The notes: a model not told the origin generated them from the sequence alone. DNA of 64,000 nt from an uncultured Paracoccaceae bacterium (GCA_947503175.1 CANNCO010000001.1:62001-126000), one strand, 5' to 3'; counted from the stretch's first letter, positions 9,030 through 19,293 are shown. Program-made: numbers and translations.

Positions 9030-9845
9030 ATGTTGCGCAGCCTTTGCCTTGCCATGTTTTTGCTTGCCGGCCCTGCCTTTGCGCAGGACCGCGAGCAGAC
9101 GCTTGCCGATATCCGACAAGAGCTCACCGTTCTCTACGTCGAAATACAGAAGTTGAAGCGCGAGCTTTCGACCACCGGCTCTCCGGGCGTGGCGGTCGGG
9201 GGAGCCACGATGCTTGACCGCCTGAACACGATTGAGGCCGAGTTGCAGCGCCTGACATCGACGACCGAGGAACTGACGAACCGGGTCAATCGCGTGGTTC
9301 AGGATGGAACCAACCGGATCGGTGATCTGGAGTTCCGGCTCGTGGAGCTTGAAGGCGGCGATCTGGGCCAGCTGGGCGAGACGACGACACTGGGCGGTGA
9401 CACGGGTCTTCCGCCGGTTGCCGTCATCACACCGCAAGGTGGCGGGCAGGGTGCAGAACTTGCCGTTGGCGAACAGGCTGATTTCGATGCGGCGAAAGCG
9501 GCTTATGACGCGGGCAGCTACGAATCCGCAGTGATCCAGTTCGCGACCTTCACCGAAAGCTATACCGGTGGCCCCTTGACTGCCGAAGCGCATTTCTGGC
9601 GCGGCAAATCCTTGTCAGCACTGGGGAATACATCGGGTGCCGCCAGGGCCTATCTGGAGTCCTTTTCGGGCGCCCCAAGCGGCGATATCGCTCCGCAGGC
9701 ATTGCTGGAGCTTGGGTTGTCCCTTGATACATTGGGGCAAGCCGACGAAGCTTGCCTGATGCTGAGCGAAGTTACGGGACGCTTTCCGACCTCTGACGCG
9801 TCGCTTGAAGCGCAAACCGCGCGGGTCGATATGGGCTGCGTGTGA
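9030..9845 (+). CDS. cpoB: Tol-Pal system protein CpoB (YbgF)
   Basis: 271 residues. A signal peptide ends near GPAFAQ-DR. A coiled-coil region covers about residues 25-110 (LADIRQELTVLYVEIQKLKREL and later ELTNRVNRVVQ). A C-terminal TPR domain has FDAAKAAYDAGSYESAVIQF, GPLTAEAHFWRGKSLSALG and PQALLELGLSLDTLGQ. CpoB coordinates Tol with PBP1B-driven wall synthesis in E. coli. The ATG at 9030, 4 bp after the pal stop, is used. The 3' end overlaps tilS by 4 nt. Confidence 0.92.
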   Translation: MLRSLCLAMFLLAGPAFAQDREQTLADIRQELTVLYVEIQKLKRELSTTGSPGVAVGGATMLDRLNTIEAELQRLTSTTEELTNRVNRVVQDGTNRIGDLEFRLVELEGGDLGQLGETTTLGGDTGLPPVAVITPQGGGQGAELAVGEQADFDAAKAAYDAGSYESAVIQFATFTESYTGGPLTAEAHFWRGKSLSALGNTSGAARAYLESFSGAPSGDIAPQALLELGLSLDTLGQADEACLMLSEVTGRFPTSDASLEAQTARVDMGCV

Positions 9846-11077
9846 CAGCGACCGCCCGGCTTCTGGGGACGATTGACACATTCTTCGGGGACGAACGGCC
9901 CGACCGGCTGGGTGTCGCCGTCTCTGGCGGGTCCGACAGTCTGGCGCTTCTGCACATCCTGAACGAGTGGGGTCATGCGGACCTCAATGTGGTGACGGTC
10001 AATCACGGGCTGCGGCCGGATGCCGCCTCGGAAGCCTTGCATGTGGCGCAACTGTGCGGCCGGCTGGACGTTCCGCACAGGATCATTGAGTGGACGGGTT
10101 GGGACGGGAAAGGCAACCTGCAGGACCAGGCGCGCAGAAGCCGCTATTCGATCGTCGCGGAATGGGCGCGCGGGTTGAACCTCGACGGCGTTGCCCTTGG
10201 CCATACAATGGATGACGAAGCCGAAACCATGCTGATGCGGCTAGCTCGCGGAGCCGGTGTCGACGGCCTGTCCGGCATGGCGGGCAGGTTCAGGCGCGAC
10301 GGCATGGATTTCCTGCGTCCCGTCCTGTCGCATCGCCGCGACGAACTGCGCGCATTCCTGAAAGCGCGGAGGCTGCGCTGGGTCGATGATCCTTCGAACG
10401 AGGATGAAGCGTTCGAGCGGGTCCGTGTGCGCAAGGCGCTCTCGGTCCTTGCGCCGCTTGGCGTGACCACGGAACAGCTTTGCACGGTTGCGGCGCATCT
10501 GCGCGAGGCGCGCGACGCCCTGTCATGGGTCGCCGCGAACTGGGTTTCGAAATCCGCGAAAGTCGTTGCCGGTGATCTGGTTTTTGACCGCCCTGCCTTG
10601 TCCGGCCTGCCGCCGGAGCTTTGCCGCAGGCTTGTGACGCAGGGCGTGCGGTGGATCGCTTCGTCCGACTATCCACCCCGGCGTCAGGCAGTCGATGCCG
10701 CTCTTCGTGTCATGCGCGACGGTGGCAACACCACACTTCACGGGTGCCGGTTGATGGTCAGCGACATGACGGTTCGGATCACGCGCGAATATGATGCGGT
10801 GAAAGAACGGGCGGGGCCTACCGATGCGCTGTGGGATGGACGATGGACCCTGGAAGGTCTGCACGAGCCGGAGCTTGAAGTGCGGGCCCTGGGAGAGGCG
10901 GTCAAGGACTGCCCCGACTGGCGCGCGACGGGCATTCCACGCATATCGCTTCTGGCCTCTCCGGCGATTTGGCGGGAGACTGCGCTTGTCGCGGCCCCTC
11001 TTGCCGGTCTCGAAAACGGCTGGACTGCGACCACGCGGGATGCGAATGATTTCGCCGCTTTCCTGATCTCACATTGA
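9842..11077 (+). CDS. tilS: tRNA(Ile)-lysidine synthase TilS
   Basis: 411 residues. The N-terminal PP-loop ATPase motif AVSGGSDSLALL is at about residues 25-36. It is followed by TVNHGLRPDAASEA, the QDQARRSRY motif and the GHTMDDEAETMLMRLARG segment typical of TilS. It converts C34 of tRNA-Ile2 to lysidine so that AUA is read as isoleucine. The GTG start at 9842 overlaps the cpoB TGA. The tilS-ftsH neighbourhood is common to many bacteria. Confidence 0.93.
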   Translation: MTATARLLGTIDTFFGDERPDRLGVAVSGGSDSLALLHILNEWGHADLNVVTVNHGLRPDAASEALHVAQLCGRLDVPHRIIEWTGWDGKGNLQDQARRSRYSIVAEWARGLNLDGVALGHTMDDEAETMLMRLARGAGVDGLSGMAGRFRRDGMDFLRPVLSHRRDELRAFLKARRLRWVDDPSNEDEAFERVRVRKALSVLAPLGVTTEQLCTVAAHLREARDALSWVAANWVSKSAKVVAGDLVFDRPALSGLPPELCRRLVTQGVRWIASSDYPPRRQAVDAALRVMRDGGNTTLHGCRLMVSDMTVRITREYDAVKERAGPTDALWDGRWTLEGLHEPELEVRALGEAVKDCPDWRATGIPRISLLASPAIWRETALVAAPLAGLENGWTATTRDANDFAAFLISH

Positions 11078-11163
11078 ACATATCGCAGGGATGGCTATCT
11101 TAAGCCGGTGCGACTGGCCGGACACGTTTTCGGGCGGTTCAATCCATTTCGCGGGAGAATACC

Positions 11164-13083
11164 TTGGGCAACGCGCGCAACATCGCATTCTGGGTCGTCT
11201 TGTTTCTACTGATCCTTGCGCTTTTCAACCTGTTCTCGGGCAATCAGTCGACGATGTCGTCACGCTCGATAAGCTATTCGGAGTTCGTGGAAGCCGTTGA
11301 TTCGGGTGAGGTTTCATCCGTCACACTCGATGGCGAGCGTGTCATGTTCCGGGGCGAGGACGGTAACGATTACGTCACGATCCGTCCGAATGGCGCGGAC
11401 ATCACCGAACGCCTGATCGATCAGGGTGTGACCGTGAACGCGCGGCCGCAGGAACAGTCGGGCTTTACCACCGTTCTGATGACGTTCCTGCCCTTCATCA
11501 TTCTGATCGGTGTCTGGATCTACTTCATGAACCGGATGCAGGGTGGCGGACGCGGCGGTGCCATGGGCTTTGGCAAATCCCGCGCGAAGCTTCTGACCGA
11601 AAAGCATGGCCGCGTGACCTTTGACGACGTGGCAGGCATCGATGAAGCCAAGGAAGAGCTAGAGGAAATCGTCGAGTTCCTGCGCAATCCGCAGAAATTC
11701 TCGCGCCTTGGCGGCAAGATCCCCAAAGGTGCGCTGCTGGTGGGCCCTCCGGGTACCGGTAAGACCCTGCTGGCCCGCGCGATCGCGGGCGAGGCCGGCG
11801 TGCCGTTCTTCACCATCTCGGGTTCTGACTTCGTTGAGATGTTCGTCGGCGTCGGTGCGTCCCGTGTCCGCGATATGTTCGAGCAGGCGAAGAAAAACGC
11901 CCCCTGCATCGTCTTTATCGACGAAATCGATGCCGTGGGCCGGTCGCGTGGCGTGGGCTATGGCGGCGGTAACGACGAGCGCGAACAGACTTTGAACCAG
12001 CTTCTGGTCGAGATGGATGGTTTCGAAGCCAATGAAGGCATCATCATCGTCGCGGCCACCAACCGTCCCGACGTGCTTGACCCTGCGCTGTTGCGCCCCG
12101 GCCGCTTCGACCGTCAGGTTCAGGTGCCGAACCCGGACATCAAGGGCCGGGACAAAATCCTTGGCGTTCACGCCCGCAAGGTGCCGTTGGGTCCCGATGT
12201 GGATCTGCGGATCATCGCGCGCGGTACGCCCGGATTTTCTGGCGCCGATCTTGCCAACCTCGTGAACGAAGCGGCCCTGATGGCCGCCCGCGTGGGACGG
12301 CGGTTCGTTACAATGGAGGATTTCGAAAACGCGAAGGACAAGGTGATGATGGGGGCCGAAAGGCGATCCATGGTCATGACCGAAGACGAGAAAAAGCTGA
12401 CGGCCTATCATGAGGCCGGCCATGCGATCGTCGGCCTGAACGTTCCGGATCATGATCCGATCCACAAGGCCACGATCATTCCGCGCGGGCGGGCGCTTGG
12501 CCTTGTCCTGTCGCTTCCGGAACGCGATCAGCTTTCGGTCAGTTATCGCAAATATACCTCGAAAATCGCCATGGCGATGGGTGGGCGCGTTGCGGAAGAG
12601 CTTATCTTCGGCAAGGAGAATGTGACTTCCGGTGCCGCATCGGACATCCAGCAGGTCTCGAAGATCGCGCGCGCGATGGTGACGCAGTTCGGTTATGCCG
12701 AAGAGCTGGGCTATATCGACTATGCCAATGAACAGCAGTCCTTTCTGGGCAGCTATCAGGGCGGCGCAAGCCATTCGGCAGCAACGCAAAAGATGATCGA
12801 TGACAAGGTCAAGGCGCTGGTCGATGAAGGCTATGACACCGCGAAGCGCATCCTGACCGAAAAGCGTGAGGATCTTGAACGTCTTGCGCAGGGTCTTCTG
12901 GAATATGAGACCCTGACCGGGTCCGAGATCACCAAGGTGATCGCCGGCGAGCCGCTCAACCGTGGGGATGACGAGGACGACACGCCGAAGGGCAACGCGC
13001 CTTCGATCACAGCGATCCCGAAAACCAAGCCGCGCTCGAAACCCAGCGATGACAGCGGTTTGGAGCCCGAACCGACCGCGTGA
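11164..13083 (+). CDS. ftsH: ATP-dependent zinc metalloprotease FtsH
   Basis: 639 residues, the usual length. TM1 is at residues 5-24, then a periplasmic domain, then TM2 at about 99-120 ([18 protein letters not shown]). The AAA+ domain has Walker A GPPGTGKT at residues 194-201, Walker [12 protein letters not shown] and a second region of homology with [11 protein letters not shown]. The zinc protease motif HEAGH is at residues 416-420. FtsH degrades misfolded membrane proteins and regulators such as LpxC. The start is TTG at 11164 with GGGAGAA about 5 nt upstream. The C-terminus overlaps the next gene by 4 nt. Confidence 0.97.
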   Translation: MGNARNIAFWVVLFLLILALFNLFSGNQSTMSSRSISYSEFVEAVDSGEVSSVTLDGERVMFRGEDGNDYVTIRPNGADITERLIDQGVTVNARPQEQSGFTTVLMTFLPFIILIGVWIYFMNRMQGGGRGGAMGFGKSRAKLLTEKHGRVTFDDVAGIDEAKEELEEIVEFLRNPQKFSRLGGKIPKGALLVGPPGTGKTLLARAIAGEAGVPFFTISGSDFVEMFVGVGASRVRDMFEQAKKNAPCIVFIDEIDAVGRSRGVGYGGGNDEREQTLNQLLVEMDGFEANEGIIIVAATNRPDVLDPALLRPGRFDRQVQVPNPDIKGRDKILGVHARKVPLGPDVDLRIIARGTPGFSGADLANLVNEAALMAARVGRRFVTMEDFENAKDKVMMGAERRSMVMTEDEKKLTAYHEAGHAIVGLNVPDHDPIHKATIIPRGRALGLVLSLPERDQLSVSYRKYTSKIAMAMGGRVAEELIFGKENVTSGAASDIQQVSKIARAMVTQFGYAEELGYIDYANEQQSFLGSYQGGASHSAATQKMIDDKVKALVDEGYDTAKRILTEKREDLERLAQGLLEYETLTGSEITKVIAGEPLNRGDDEDDTPKGNAPSITAIPKTKPRSKPSDDSGLEPEPTA

Positions 13084-13868
13084 GCAAAGTTAAGTCCTCG
13101 ACAGACTGGAACCCCGAAACCTATTCAAGGTTTCGGGGTTTGCGCTTGCGACCCGCGCTGGACCTTTTGCATCAGGTTCCGTTACTTCCGGAGGGACTGG
13201 TGGTCGATCTGGGATGCGGGAACGGCGCTGTCGGCCCGGCCTTGAAACATCGCTTCGACCGAACCCTGATTGGGATAGATGCCTCGCCCGCGATGCTGGA
13301 AGCCGCCGCACAGGAGGGTGTCTATGACGCTCTGAAAGAGGCCGATATCGCAACCTGGCAGGCCGACGGGGCGCAACCTGCCCTGATCTTTTCCAATGCG
13401 GCCTGCCATTGGGTGCCGGATCATCAGGGATTGTTCGCCCGTCTTGCCGGGATGCTGGCGGCGGGTGGAACGCTGGCAGTTCAGATGCCACGGCAGTATA
13501 ACGCGCCGTCGCATGCCCTTCTTCGCTCGATCTCCGAGCAGATGTTTCCGGACCGCTTTGACTTTGCCGGGTGGACAGCCCCTGTGCATGCGCCCACGGA
13601 TTACCTCGGATTTCTGGCGACACTCGGTGCGGCGGATGTCTGGGAAACCCAGTTCATGCAGCGTCTTGACCCGGTGCCGGACGGTCATCCTGTCCGGGGA
13701 TTCACCCAAGCCACGGCAATGCGCCCGTTTCTTGAGAAACTGTCGGATGACGAACGCGGTGCCTTCACCGCGGCCTACGATGCCGCTCTCGCCTCGGCCT
13801 ACCCGACGGATGAAACCGGCGCGGCGATCATGCCCTTCCGGCGTGTATTCTTCACGGTAACCGTCTGA
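13080..13868 (+). CDS. Class I SAM methyltransferase, trans-aconitate 2-methyltransferase-like
   Basis: 262 residues. The start motif [22 protein letters not shown] is characteristic of Tam-like methyltransferases. SAM-binding motif I is [12 protein letters not shown] (about residues 41-52), the acidic loop is [14 protein letters not shown], and motif IV is [15 protein letters not shown]. Tam methylates trans-aconitate, an inhibitor of aconitase; other small carboxylates are possible for this branch. The GTG start at 13080 overlaps ftsH, so it may be produced at low level by coupling. Substrate is inferred from similarity only. Confidence 0.82.
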   Translation: MSKVKSSTDWNPETYSRFRGLRLRPALDLLHQVPLLPEGLVVDLGCGNGAVGPALKHRFDRTLIGIDASPAMLEAAAQEGVYDALKEADIATWQADGAQPALIFSNAACHWVPDHQGLFARLAGMLAAGGTLAVQMPRQYNAPSHALLRSISEQMFPDRFDFAGWTAPVHAPTDYLGFLATLGAADVWETQFMQRLDPVPDGHPVRGFTQATAMRPFLEKLSDDERGAFTAAYDAALASAYPTDETGAAIMPFRRVFFTVTV

Positions 13869-14464
13869 TGCCCGCTTTGGTGCCGACGGATTTCGTTGCT
13901 CGCGTGACATGGATCGGTCGCGTGACCGACCGGGAGGCGGCGTTGCCTTCGGACGCGATGGAAGAGGCGTTTCTGAGCTTCGCGGGGATTGCAGGCGAAG
14001 CCCATGGCGGGCTGACGCGCCCCTCATGCAGCCGGGTCGTGTCGCAACATCCGCGCGGGACCGAGATTCGCAATGTCAGGCAGGTGTCGATTGTGTCTGT
14101 CGAGGAACTGGCCGAGATCGCGGCAGAGATGGGCGTCGGCGCCCTTCATCCGCGCCTTCTTGGCGCATCGCTTGCCATCGAAGGGATCCCCGACTTCACC
14201 CATGTGCCACCGTCTTCGAGACTTCAGGGCCCGGACGGCGCCACCCTCGTTATCGATATGGAGAACCAGCCCTGCCATCTTCCGGCAAAGCCGATTGACG
14301 ACGAAGGGCCGGGAAACGGTCGGGCCTTCAAGGCAGCCGCGAAGGGGCGTCGCGGTGTGACCGCCTGGGTCGAACGTGAGGGTACTCTGCGGCTTGGTGA
14401 GGTCTTGCGTCTGCATGTTCCGTCGCAACCTGCCTGGCGCCACGCATCCGGGTCCGCCGCCTAG
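13868..14464 (+). CDS. MOSC domain-containing protein
   Basis: 198 residues. The pattern [40 protein letters not shown] and a late [21 protein letters not shown] corresponds to the MOSC fold (molybdenum cofactor sulfurase C-terminal type). MOSC proteins often carry sulfur or handle reactive thiol species; the exact substrate of this stand-alone form is unknown. It overlaps the preceding methyltransferase stop by 1 nt, ending the ftsH-downstream operon. Confidence 0.75.
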   Translation: MPALVPTDFVARVTWIGRVTDREAALPSDAMEEAFLSFAGIAGEAHGGLTRPSCSRVVSQHPRGTEIRNVRQVSIVSVEELAEIAAEMGVGALHPRLLGASLAIEGIPDFTHVPPSSRLQGPDGATLVIDMENQPCHLPAKPIDDEGPGNGRAFKAAAKGRRGVTAWVEREGTLRLGEVLRLHVPSQPAWRHASGSAA

Positions 14465-14527
14465 GCACACGACTGCATACTTTCGACGGTTCCGACGCCC
14501 CGAATGTCGGTATTCACTGGCACCGGT

Positions 14528-14590
14528 GTCCCTGTCCGCCTTATAGGCGAAGAAGGCTGCTGCGCGCAGGTATCAGACAGGAACAGGGAC
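14528..14590 (+). promoter_or_regulatory. Structured 5' leader of fhs that can sequester the ribosome binding site
   Basis: The 63 nt form a plausible three-way junction. P1 is GTCCCTGT (14528-14535) with ACAGGGAC (14583-14590). P2 is CGCC/GGCG with loop TTATA (14537-14549). P3 is CTGC/GCAG with loop TGCGC (14557-14569). The 3' arm of P1 contains AGGGA, the only good Shine-Dalgarno sequence, 10 nt before the fhs ATG at 14599. A competing pairing, CCTGTC (14531-14536) with GACAGG (14576-14581), would leave that sequence free. This is the geometry of a translational switch. I could not match it to a named riboswitch class; a folate-related element would make sense for the gene but is inference. 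Confidence 0.5.
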
Positions 14591-14598
14591 TCCATCAC

Positions 14599-16275
14599 AT
14601 GGCCGTCAAGACCGACATCGAAATCGCACGAGAGGCGAACAAGAAACCGATTCAGGAGATTGGCGCAAAGCTGGGGATCGGGTCCGATGACCTTCTGCCC
14701 TATGGTCACGACAAGGCGAAGGTTTCGCAGCGGTTCATCGACGGGGTGCAGGGTGGCAAGAACGGCAAGCTGATCCTTGTTACCGCGATCAACCCGACGC
14801 CTGCGGGTGAGGGCAAGACAACGACGACGGTCGGCCTCGGCGACGGTCTCAATGCCATCGGCAAGAAGGCGGCAATCTGTATCCGCGAGGCATCGCTTGG
14901 CCCGAACTTCGGTATGAAGGGCGGCGCGGCTGGCGGCGGGTATGCGCAGATCGTGCCCATGGAAGAGATGAACCTGCATTTCACGGGTGACTTCCATGCG
15001 ATCACCAGCGCACACAATCTTTTGTCGGCGATGATCGACAATCACATCTATTGGGGCAACTCGCTTGAGATCGATACCCGGCGCGTCGTGTGGCGGCGCG
15101 TCGTAGACATGAACGACCGGGCGTTGCGCCAGATCACGGCAAGCCTTGGCGGCGTTTCGAACGGGTTCCCGCGCGAAGCCGGCTTCGACATCACCGTCGC
15201 GTCCGAGGTCATGGCGATCCTCTGCCTTGCCACCGACCTTGCCGATCTACAGCAGCGCCTCGGCGACATGATCGTCGCGTATCGGCGGGACCGGAGCCCG
15301 ATCTTTGCCCGCGATATCAAGGCAGATGGCGCGATGACCGTGCTTCTGAAGGATGCGATGCAGCCGAACCTCGTGCAGACGCTGGAGAACAACCCGGCCT
15401 TCGTCCATGGCGGCCCGTTTGCGAATATCGCCCATGGCTGTAACTCGGTGATTGCCACGACAACCGCGCTGAAAGTCGCGGATTACGTTGTGACCGAAGC
15501 CGGGTTCGGGGCCGATCTTGGGGCCGAGAAGTTCCTGAACATCAAGTGCCGCAAAGCGGGGCTTGCCCCCGATTGTGTCGTGCTGGTGGCGACGGTCCGG
15601 GCGATGAAGATGAATGGCGGCGTGGCCAAGGCCGATCTTGGCGCCGAGAACGTTCAGGCGGTTCAGCAGGGCTGCGCCAATCTGGGTCGTCACATCGAGA
15701 ACCTGAAATCCTTCGGAGTTCCGGTTGTCGTCGCGATCAATCACTTCATCTCGGATACCGATGCCGAGGTTGCTGCGGTTCAGGCGTTCGTCGAGACGCA
15801 AGGGTCCGAGGCATTCCTTTGCAAGCACTGGGCCAAGGGATCGGCGGGGATCACGGAGCTCGCAACACGCGTCGCGGAGATCGCAGATAAGGGCGAGGCA
15901 AACTTTGCGCCGATCTATCCCGATGACATGGGTCTCTTTGCGAAGATCGAGACCATCGCGAAGCGGATCTACCGTGCCGACGAGGTGCTTGCCGATCAGA
16001 AAATCCGGGATCAGCTGCGCCAGTGGGAAGAGCAGGGGTATGGCAAACTGCCGGTTTGCATGGCGAAGACGCAGTATTCGTTCACGACCGACCCGAACCG
16101 GCGCGGCGCGCCGACCGGGCATTCCGTTCCCGTCCGCGAAGTCCGGCTGTCGGCGGGCGCAGGGTTTGTCGTGGCGATCTGCGGTGAGATCATGACGATG
16201 CCGGGCCTGCCGCGCGTGCCGTCGGCCGAGGCGATACATCTGAATGACGAAGGGCAGATCGAAGGTCTGTTCTAG
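14599..16275 (+). CDS. fhs: Formate--tetrahydrofolate ligase
   Basis: 558 residues, the standard size. It makes 10-formyl-THF from formate, THF and ATP in the cytoplasm. The P-loop-like motif [20 protein letters not shown] is at about residues 64-83. Family signatures [17 protein letters not shown] and NMHL-type [19 protein letters not shown] follow, with [12 protein letters not shown] later. It is followed by folD, completing the formate to methylene-THF interconversion. In Roseobacters this route serves C1 oxidation from methylated compounds. The upstream leader suggests translational control. Confidence 0.97.
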   Translation: MAVKTDIEIAREANKKPIQEIGAKLGIGSDDLLPYGHDKAKVSQRFIDGVQGGKNGKLILVTAINPTPAGEGKTTTTVGLGDGLNAIGKKAAICIREASLGPNFGMKGGAAGGGYAQIVPMEEMNLHFTGDFHAITSAHNLLSAMIDNHIYWGNSLEIDTRRVVWRRVVDMNDRALRQITASLGGVSNGFPREAGFDITVASEVMAILCLATDLADLQQRLGDMIVAYRRDRSPIFARDIKADGAMTVLLKDAMQPNLVQTLENNPAFVHGGPFANIAHGCNSVIATTTALKVADYVVTEAGFGADLGAEKFLNIKCRKAGLAPDCVVLVATVRAMKMNGGVAKADLGAENVQAVQQGCANLGRHIENLKSFGVPVVVAINHFISDTDAEVAAVQAFVETQGSEAFLCKHWAKGSAGITELATRVAEIADKGEANFAPIYPDDMGLFAKIETIAKRIYRADEVLADQKIRDQLRQWEEQGYGKLPVCMAKTQYSFTTDPNRRGAPTGHSVPVREVRLSAGAGFVVAICGEIMTMPGLPRVPSAEAIHLNDEGQIEGLF

Positions 16276-16281
16276 CGAGGG

Positions 16282-16318
16282 GGCGGGCGGCGGGGGCATC
16301 GAGCCCCCTTCACCCGCC
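16282..16318 (+). terminator. Stem-loop between fhs and folD
   Basis: GGGGGC/GCCCCC (16292-16297, 16303-16308) with loop ATCGA is extended by GGCGGG/CCCGCC (16282-16287, 16313-16318). No T-run follows, so it may be an mRNA-stabilising or attenuating hairpin rather than a true terminator. Confidence 0.4.
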
Positions 16319-16366
16319 GCGCGCCTGGGGGCGCATGCGTATTTATGACAAGACGAAGGACAGGGC

Positions 16367-17257
16367 GTGAGCGCGAAGATCATTGACGGTAAGGCATTAG
16401 CAGCAACGGTGCGCGGCAAGGTCGCGGACCATGTAACCCGGTTGACGGCGGATCACGGGATCACCCCCGGTCTCGCGGTTGTACTGGTTGGCGAAGACCC
16501 GGCCAGTCAGGTCTATGTCCGCTCGAAGGGCAAGCAGACAATCGAGGCGGGGATGAAATCGGTCGAGCACAAGCTGGATGCGGACACGTCGGAGGCCGAT
16601 CTTTTGGCGGTGGTGGCCGAGTTGAACGCTGACCCGACCATCCATGGTATTCTGGTGCAGCTTCCGCTGCCGAAACACCTGAACGAAGATCTTGTGATCA
16701 ACGCGATTGATCCTGCGAAGGATGTGGACGGGTTTCATATCTCGAATGTGGGGCTTCTGGCGACCGGGCAGAAATCGATGGTGCCCTGTACGCCTTTGGG
16801 ATGCCTGATGATGCTGCGCGAGCACCATGGCAGTCTTTCGGGACTGAACGCGGTCGTGATCGGGCGGTCGAACATCGTGGGCAAGCCGATGGCACAGCTT
16901 CTTCTGGGTGACAGCTGCACGGTCACGATCGCCCATTCGCGGACGAAGGACCTGCCCGAGGTTGTCCGGCGCGCCGATATCGTCGTCGCGGCGGTCGGTC
17001 GGCCCGAAATGGTGCCGGGCGACTGGATTGCACCCGGCGCGACGGTGATCGATGTGGGCATCAACCGGATCGAACGGGACGGAAAGAACAGGCTGGTGGG
17101 CGACGTGGACTTCGAGAGCGCCGCCGCGGTGGCCGGTGCGATCACGCCGGTTCCGGGCGGCGTCGGGCCGATGACAATCGCCTGTCTTCTGGCCAATACG
17201 CTCACTGCATGCTGTCGATCGAACGGATTGCCGGAGCCCGAGGGACTGACGGCTTGA
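16367..17257 (+). CDS. folD: Bifunctional methylene-THF dehydrogenase/methenyl-THF cyclohydrolase FolD
   Basis: 296 residues. It converts 5,10-methylene-THF to methenyl-THF with NADP+ and then to 10-formyl-THF. The conserved catalytic Lys region is [15 protein letters not shown] (Y-x-x-x-K type, about residues 46-60). Further signatures are [22 protein letters not shown], the Rossmann NADP site [18 protein letters not shown], and the C-terminal [11 protein letters not shown]. The GTG start at 16367 follows CAGGGC. Its placement 91 bp after fhs indicates a shared folate C1 operon. Confidence 0.96.
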   Translation: MSAKIIDGKALAATVRGKVADHVTRLTADHGITPGLAVVLVGEDPASQVYVRSKGKQTIEAGMKSVEHKLDADTSEADLLAVVAELNADPTIHGILVQLPLPKHLNEDLVINAIDPAKDVDGFHISNVGLLATGQKSMVPCTPLGCLMMLREHHGSLSGLNAVVIGRSNIVGKPMAQLLLGDSCTVTIAHSRTKDLPEVVRRADIVVAAVGRPEMVPGDWIAPGATVIDVGINRIERDGKNRLVGDVDFESAAAVAGAITPVPGGVGPMTIACLLANTLTACCRSNGLPEPEGLTA

Positions 17258-17308
17258 CCCCAGCCCCGTGATCGGATGCTCTGAACCGATCAATCGGAGG
17301 AGGCTCTG

Positions 17309-17959
17309 ATGGCCAAGCCAAGACGTTACGAAGGTAAGGATATCGCGATCAGTTTCGACATGTCGCGGTGCGTCCACGCGCGGAACTGTTTCCTGAAACT
17401 GCCGCAGGTCTTTGATCCGGAGCGCCGGCCCTGGGTCGATCCCGATGCCGCGCCAGCCGAGGAAATCGCGGCGATGATCCGAACCTGCCCATCGGGCGCG
17501 CTGACTTTCGAGCGGCTCGAGGGCGGGCTTTCCGAGACGCCGCCGGGGATCAACCGCGTGGCCGTTCAGGAAAACGGCCCGAATGCGTTTCACGGGAACC
17601 TCATCGTCGACGGCGAGCCCATGATCCGAGCAACGCTCTGCCGCTGCGGCAAGTCGGAGAAAATGCCATTCTGTGATTTCTCGCATGTGAAGGCCGGGTT
17701 CAGGGCGACCGGGGCGCCGGAGCCGTCGGGCAAGGATGCGGCTGCGGACACGCCGGGGACGGAACTGGAGCTGATCCCCTGCGAAGACGGACCGATCGAG
17801 GCCCGGGGCCCGCTGGAGATCACAGCGGCTGCGGGCGACCGCCTGCACCGTGGCACCCGCGCCTTTCTGTGCCGCTGCGGCATGTCATCGAACAAGCCGT
17901 TTTGCGACGGGAGCCATAAAGGCGCAGGATTCACCGCGCCGGGACCGGGCGAAAGCTAG
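17309..17959 (+). CDS. Ferredoxin-like and double CDGSH iron-sulfur protein
   Basis: 216 residues with three cofactor modules. Residues about 15-70 are a divergent mono-cluster ferredoxin (Fer4_19 type) with C-x5-C (RCVHARNCF) and a late RTCPSGAL Cys. Two mitoNEET-like CDGSH motifs follow: CRCGKSEKMPFCDFSH and CRCGMSSNKPFCDGSH. Each supplies three Cys and one His for a [2Fe-2S] cluster. The first has Phe in place of Gly (CDFSH). Proteins of this layout are probably electron carriers or redox sensors; no partner is known. A strong GGAGGAGG lies before the ATG. The 3' end overlaps the convergent thioesterase gene by 4 nt. Confidence 0.82.
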   Translation: MAKPRRYEGKDIAISFDMSRCVHARNCFLKLPQVFDPERRPWVDPDAAPAEEIAAMIRTCPSGALTFERLEGGLSETPPGINRVAVQENGPNAFHGNLIVDGEPMIRATLCRCGKSEKMPFCDFSHVKAGFRATGAPEPSGKDAAADTPGTELELIPCEDGPIEARGPLEITAAAGDRLHRGTRAFLCRCGMSSNKPFCDGSHKGAGFTAPGPGES

Positions 17960-18411
17960 GTACGAACCGGCATCATCGTTCCAAGCAGGCGCGCCACATG
18001 CCGTTTGGATGTTCCGTCGTTATCCGAGGTCCAGACATCGGCTTCGGTCACGATCACGCGCCGCCCGGCGCGCAGAACACGCCCCTCGGCGATGAGGAGA
18101 GCGCCTTTCGCCGGTGCCAGAAGGTTGATCTTCATCTCGGCGGTGACCACCTCATCACCCTCGGCCATCATCGAGAGAGCGGCATATCCCTGCGCGCTGT
18201 CTCCGATTGCGAAAGTCAGGCCGGCATGGGCATAGCCCATCTGCTGGGCCGAATTGTCGCGAATCGGTGCCGAAATCCGGCAGTTTCCCTCGGAGAGCCC
18301 GGAAATCTGCGCTCCCAGCGTCGACATGAGGCCCTGTGCGGCAAAGCTTGCACGGATTTTCGCGGAGATCGAAGGGGAAATCCGTATCTCAGAAGGGCCG
18401 TCAGAGCTCAT
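17956..18411 (-). CDS. PaaI-family hotdog thioesterase
   Basis: 151 residues. The family core is present: GNCRISAPIRDNSAQQMGYAHAGLTFAIGDSAQGYAA, with the H-A-G-x-x-x-x-x-x-D motif of PaaI-type acyl-CoA thioesterases, then a hotdog strand pattern VVTAEMKINLLAPAKG. It likely hydrolyses an aryl- or acyl-CoA in the cytoplasm. It is a single gene, convergent with the CDGSH gene and divergent from the LytTR gene. Confidence 0.78.
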   Translation of the reverse strand: MSSDGPSEIRISPSISAKIRASFAAQGLMSTLGAQISGLSEGNCRISAPIRDNSAQQMGYAHAGLTFAIGDSAQGYAALSMMAEGDEVVTAEMKINLLAPAKGALLIAEGRVLRAGRRVIVTEADVWTSDNDGTSKRHVARLLGTMMPVRT

Positions 18412-18480
18412 TTTCGTTCAAATCTTCCAACTGAAAAGGGATATCATGCGGCATCTTCCGGAAGACGGGAGACAAACGCA

Positions 18481-19293
18481 ATGATTTTCCCCCTTGCGTT
18501 CGTCGCCAAATCTCATGCACTGAACATGTTCATGACCGAAGCTGTAAAGTCATATTTCGATACGCTTTTTTCGAAGAAAGTCATTGTCTTGTGGATAATC
18601 TCGTCCACCGCAATGACACTGGCGGGACCGTTTGGCACGTATAACGGCCTCACGATGGCCGAGCGGGCGATTTACTGGCCCGGCATCATCGCGCTGTCCT
18701 TTATAATCGGTTTCACGATACGGCCCCTGGTCCACTACCTGTCACCGGGCATCGCGAGTTGGCCAGCGGATTTTGCGATCTCTGTATTGTTCATGGCCTT
18801 TTTTACACCGCCGCTGTTCTGGATCACGGCTTCGGTGGCCAGCGTCCCGCAGGAGCAGTTCATGCACCCGGCGATGATGGCGGGGATCAACTTCAGCATC
18901 CCGATGGCGGCGGCGATATTGCACCATTTCCTGCAGCCGGAAGTGTCGGGTGAGGATCGCCGGACGAATATCAACGTGCCGCGGCTTTTGCGACGATTGG
19001 AGGAACAGGCGAGTTCCATCCACCGGATCGGTGTGCGGGATCATTATGTGGATGTTTACACCGATGTTGGCCGAACGTCCCTTTTGATGCGGTTTTCCGA
19101 CGCTGTGGACGAGGTCGGGGATACAATGGGCCTGCGCGTTCATCGGTCCCATTGGGTCGCCTATGATGCGGTTGAAGCGATTGTGCAGGACGGCGCCAGG
19201 ATGTTCTTGCGCCTGACATGCGGGACACAGATTCCGGTCAGCCGCAATTACCGGGAACTGGTGGAACAGGAAGTGGCCGACCGGCTAGCCTGA
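18481..19293 (+). CDS. Membrane-anchored LytTR-type DNA-binding regulator
   Basis: 270 residues. Four hydrophobic segments span about residues 32-48, 60-78, 95-115 and 132-150. They are followed by a C-terminal LytTR domain (about residues 175-265) with SSIHRIGVRDHYVDVYTD, SLLMRFSDAVDEV, MGLRVHRSHWVAYDAVEAI and ISR-like IPVSRNYRELV. LytTR domains bind DNA, so this looks like a one-component regulator tethered to the inner membrane. The start at 18481 gives the full membrane domain; an ATG at 18526 is an alternative. Signal and targets are unknown. Confidence 0.75.
   Translation: MIFPLAFVAKSHALNMFMTEAVKSYFDTLFSKKVIVLWIISSTAMTLAGPFGTYNGLTMAERAIYWPGIIALSFIIGFTIRPLVHYLSPGIASWPADFAISVLFMAFFTPPLFWITASVASVPQEQFMHPAMMAGINFSIPMAAAILHHFLQPEVSGEDRRTNINVPRLLRRLEEQASSIHRIGVRDHYVDVYTDVGRTSLLMRFSDAVDEVGDTMGLRVHRSHWVAYDAVEAIVQDGARMFLRLTCGTQIPVSRNYRELVEQEVADRLA

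Noticed and set aside
11130-11150. GGTTCAATCC, similar to a tRNA T-loop
   Set aside because: No matching T-stem, acceptor stem or anticodon arm could be formed around it.
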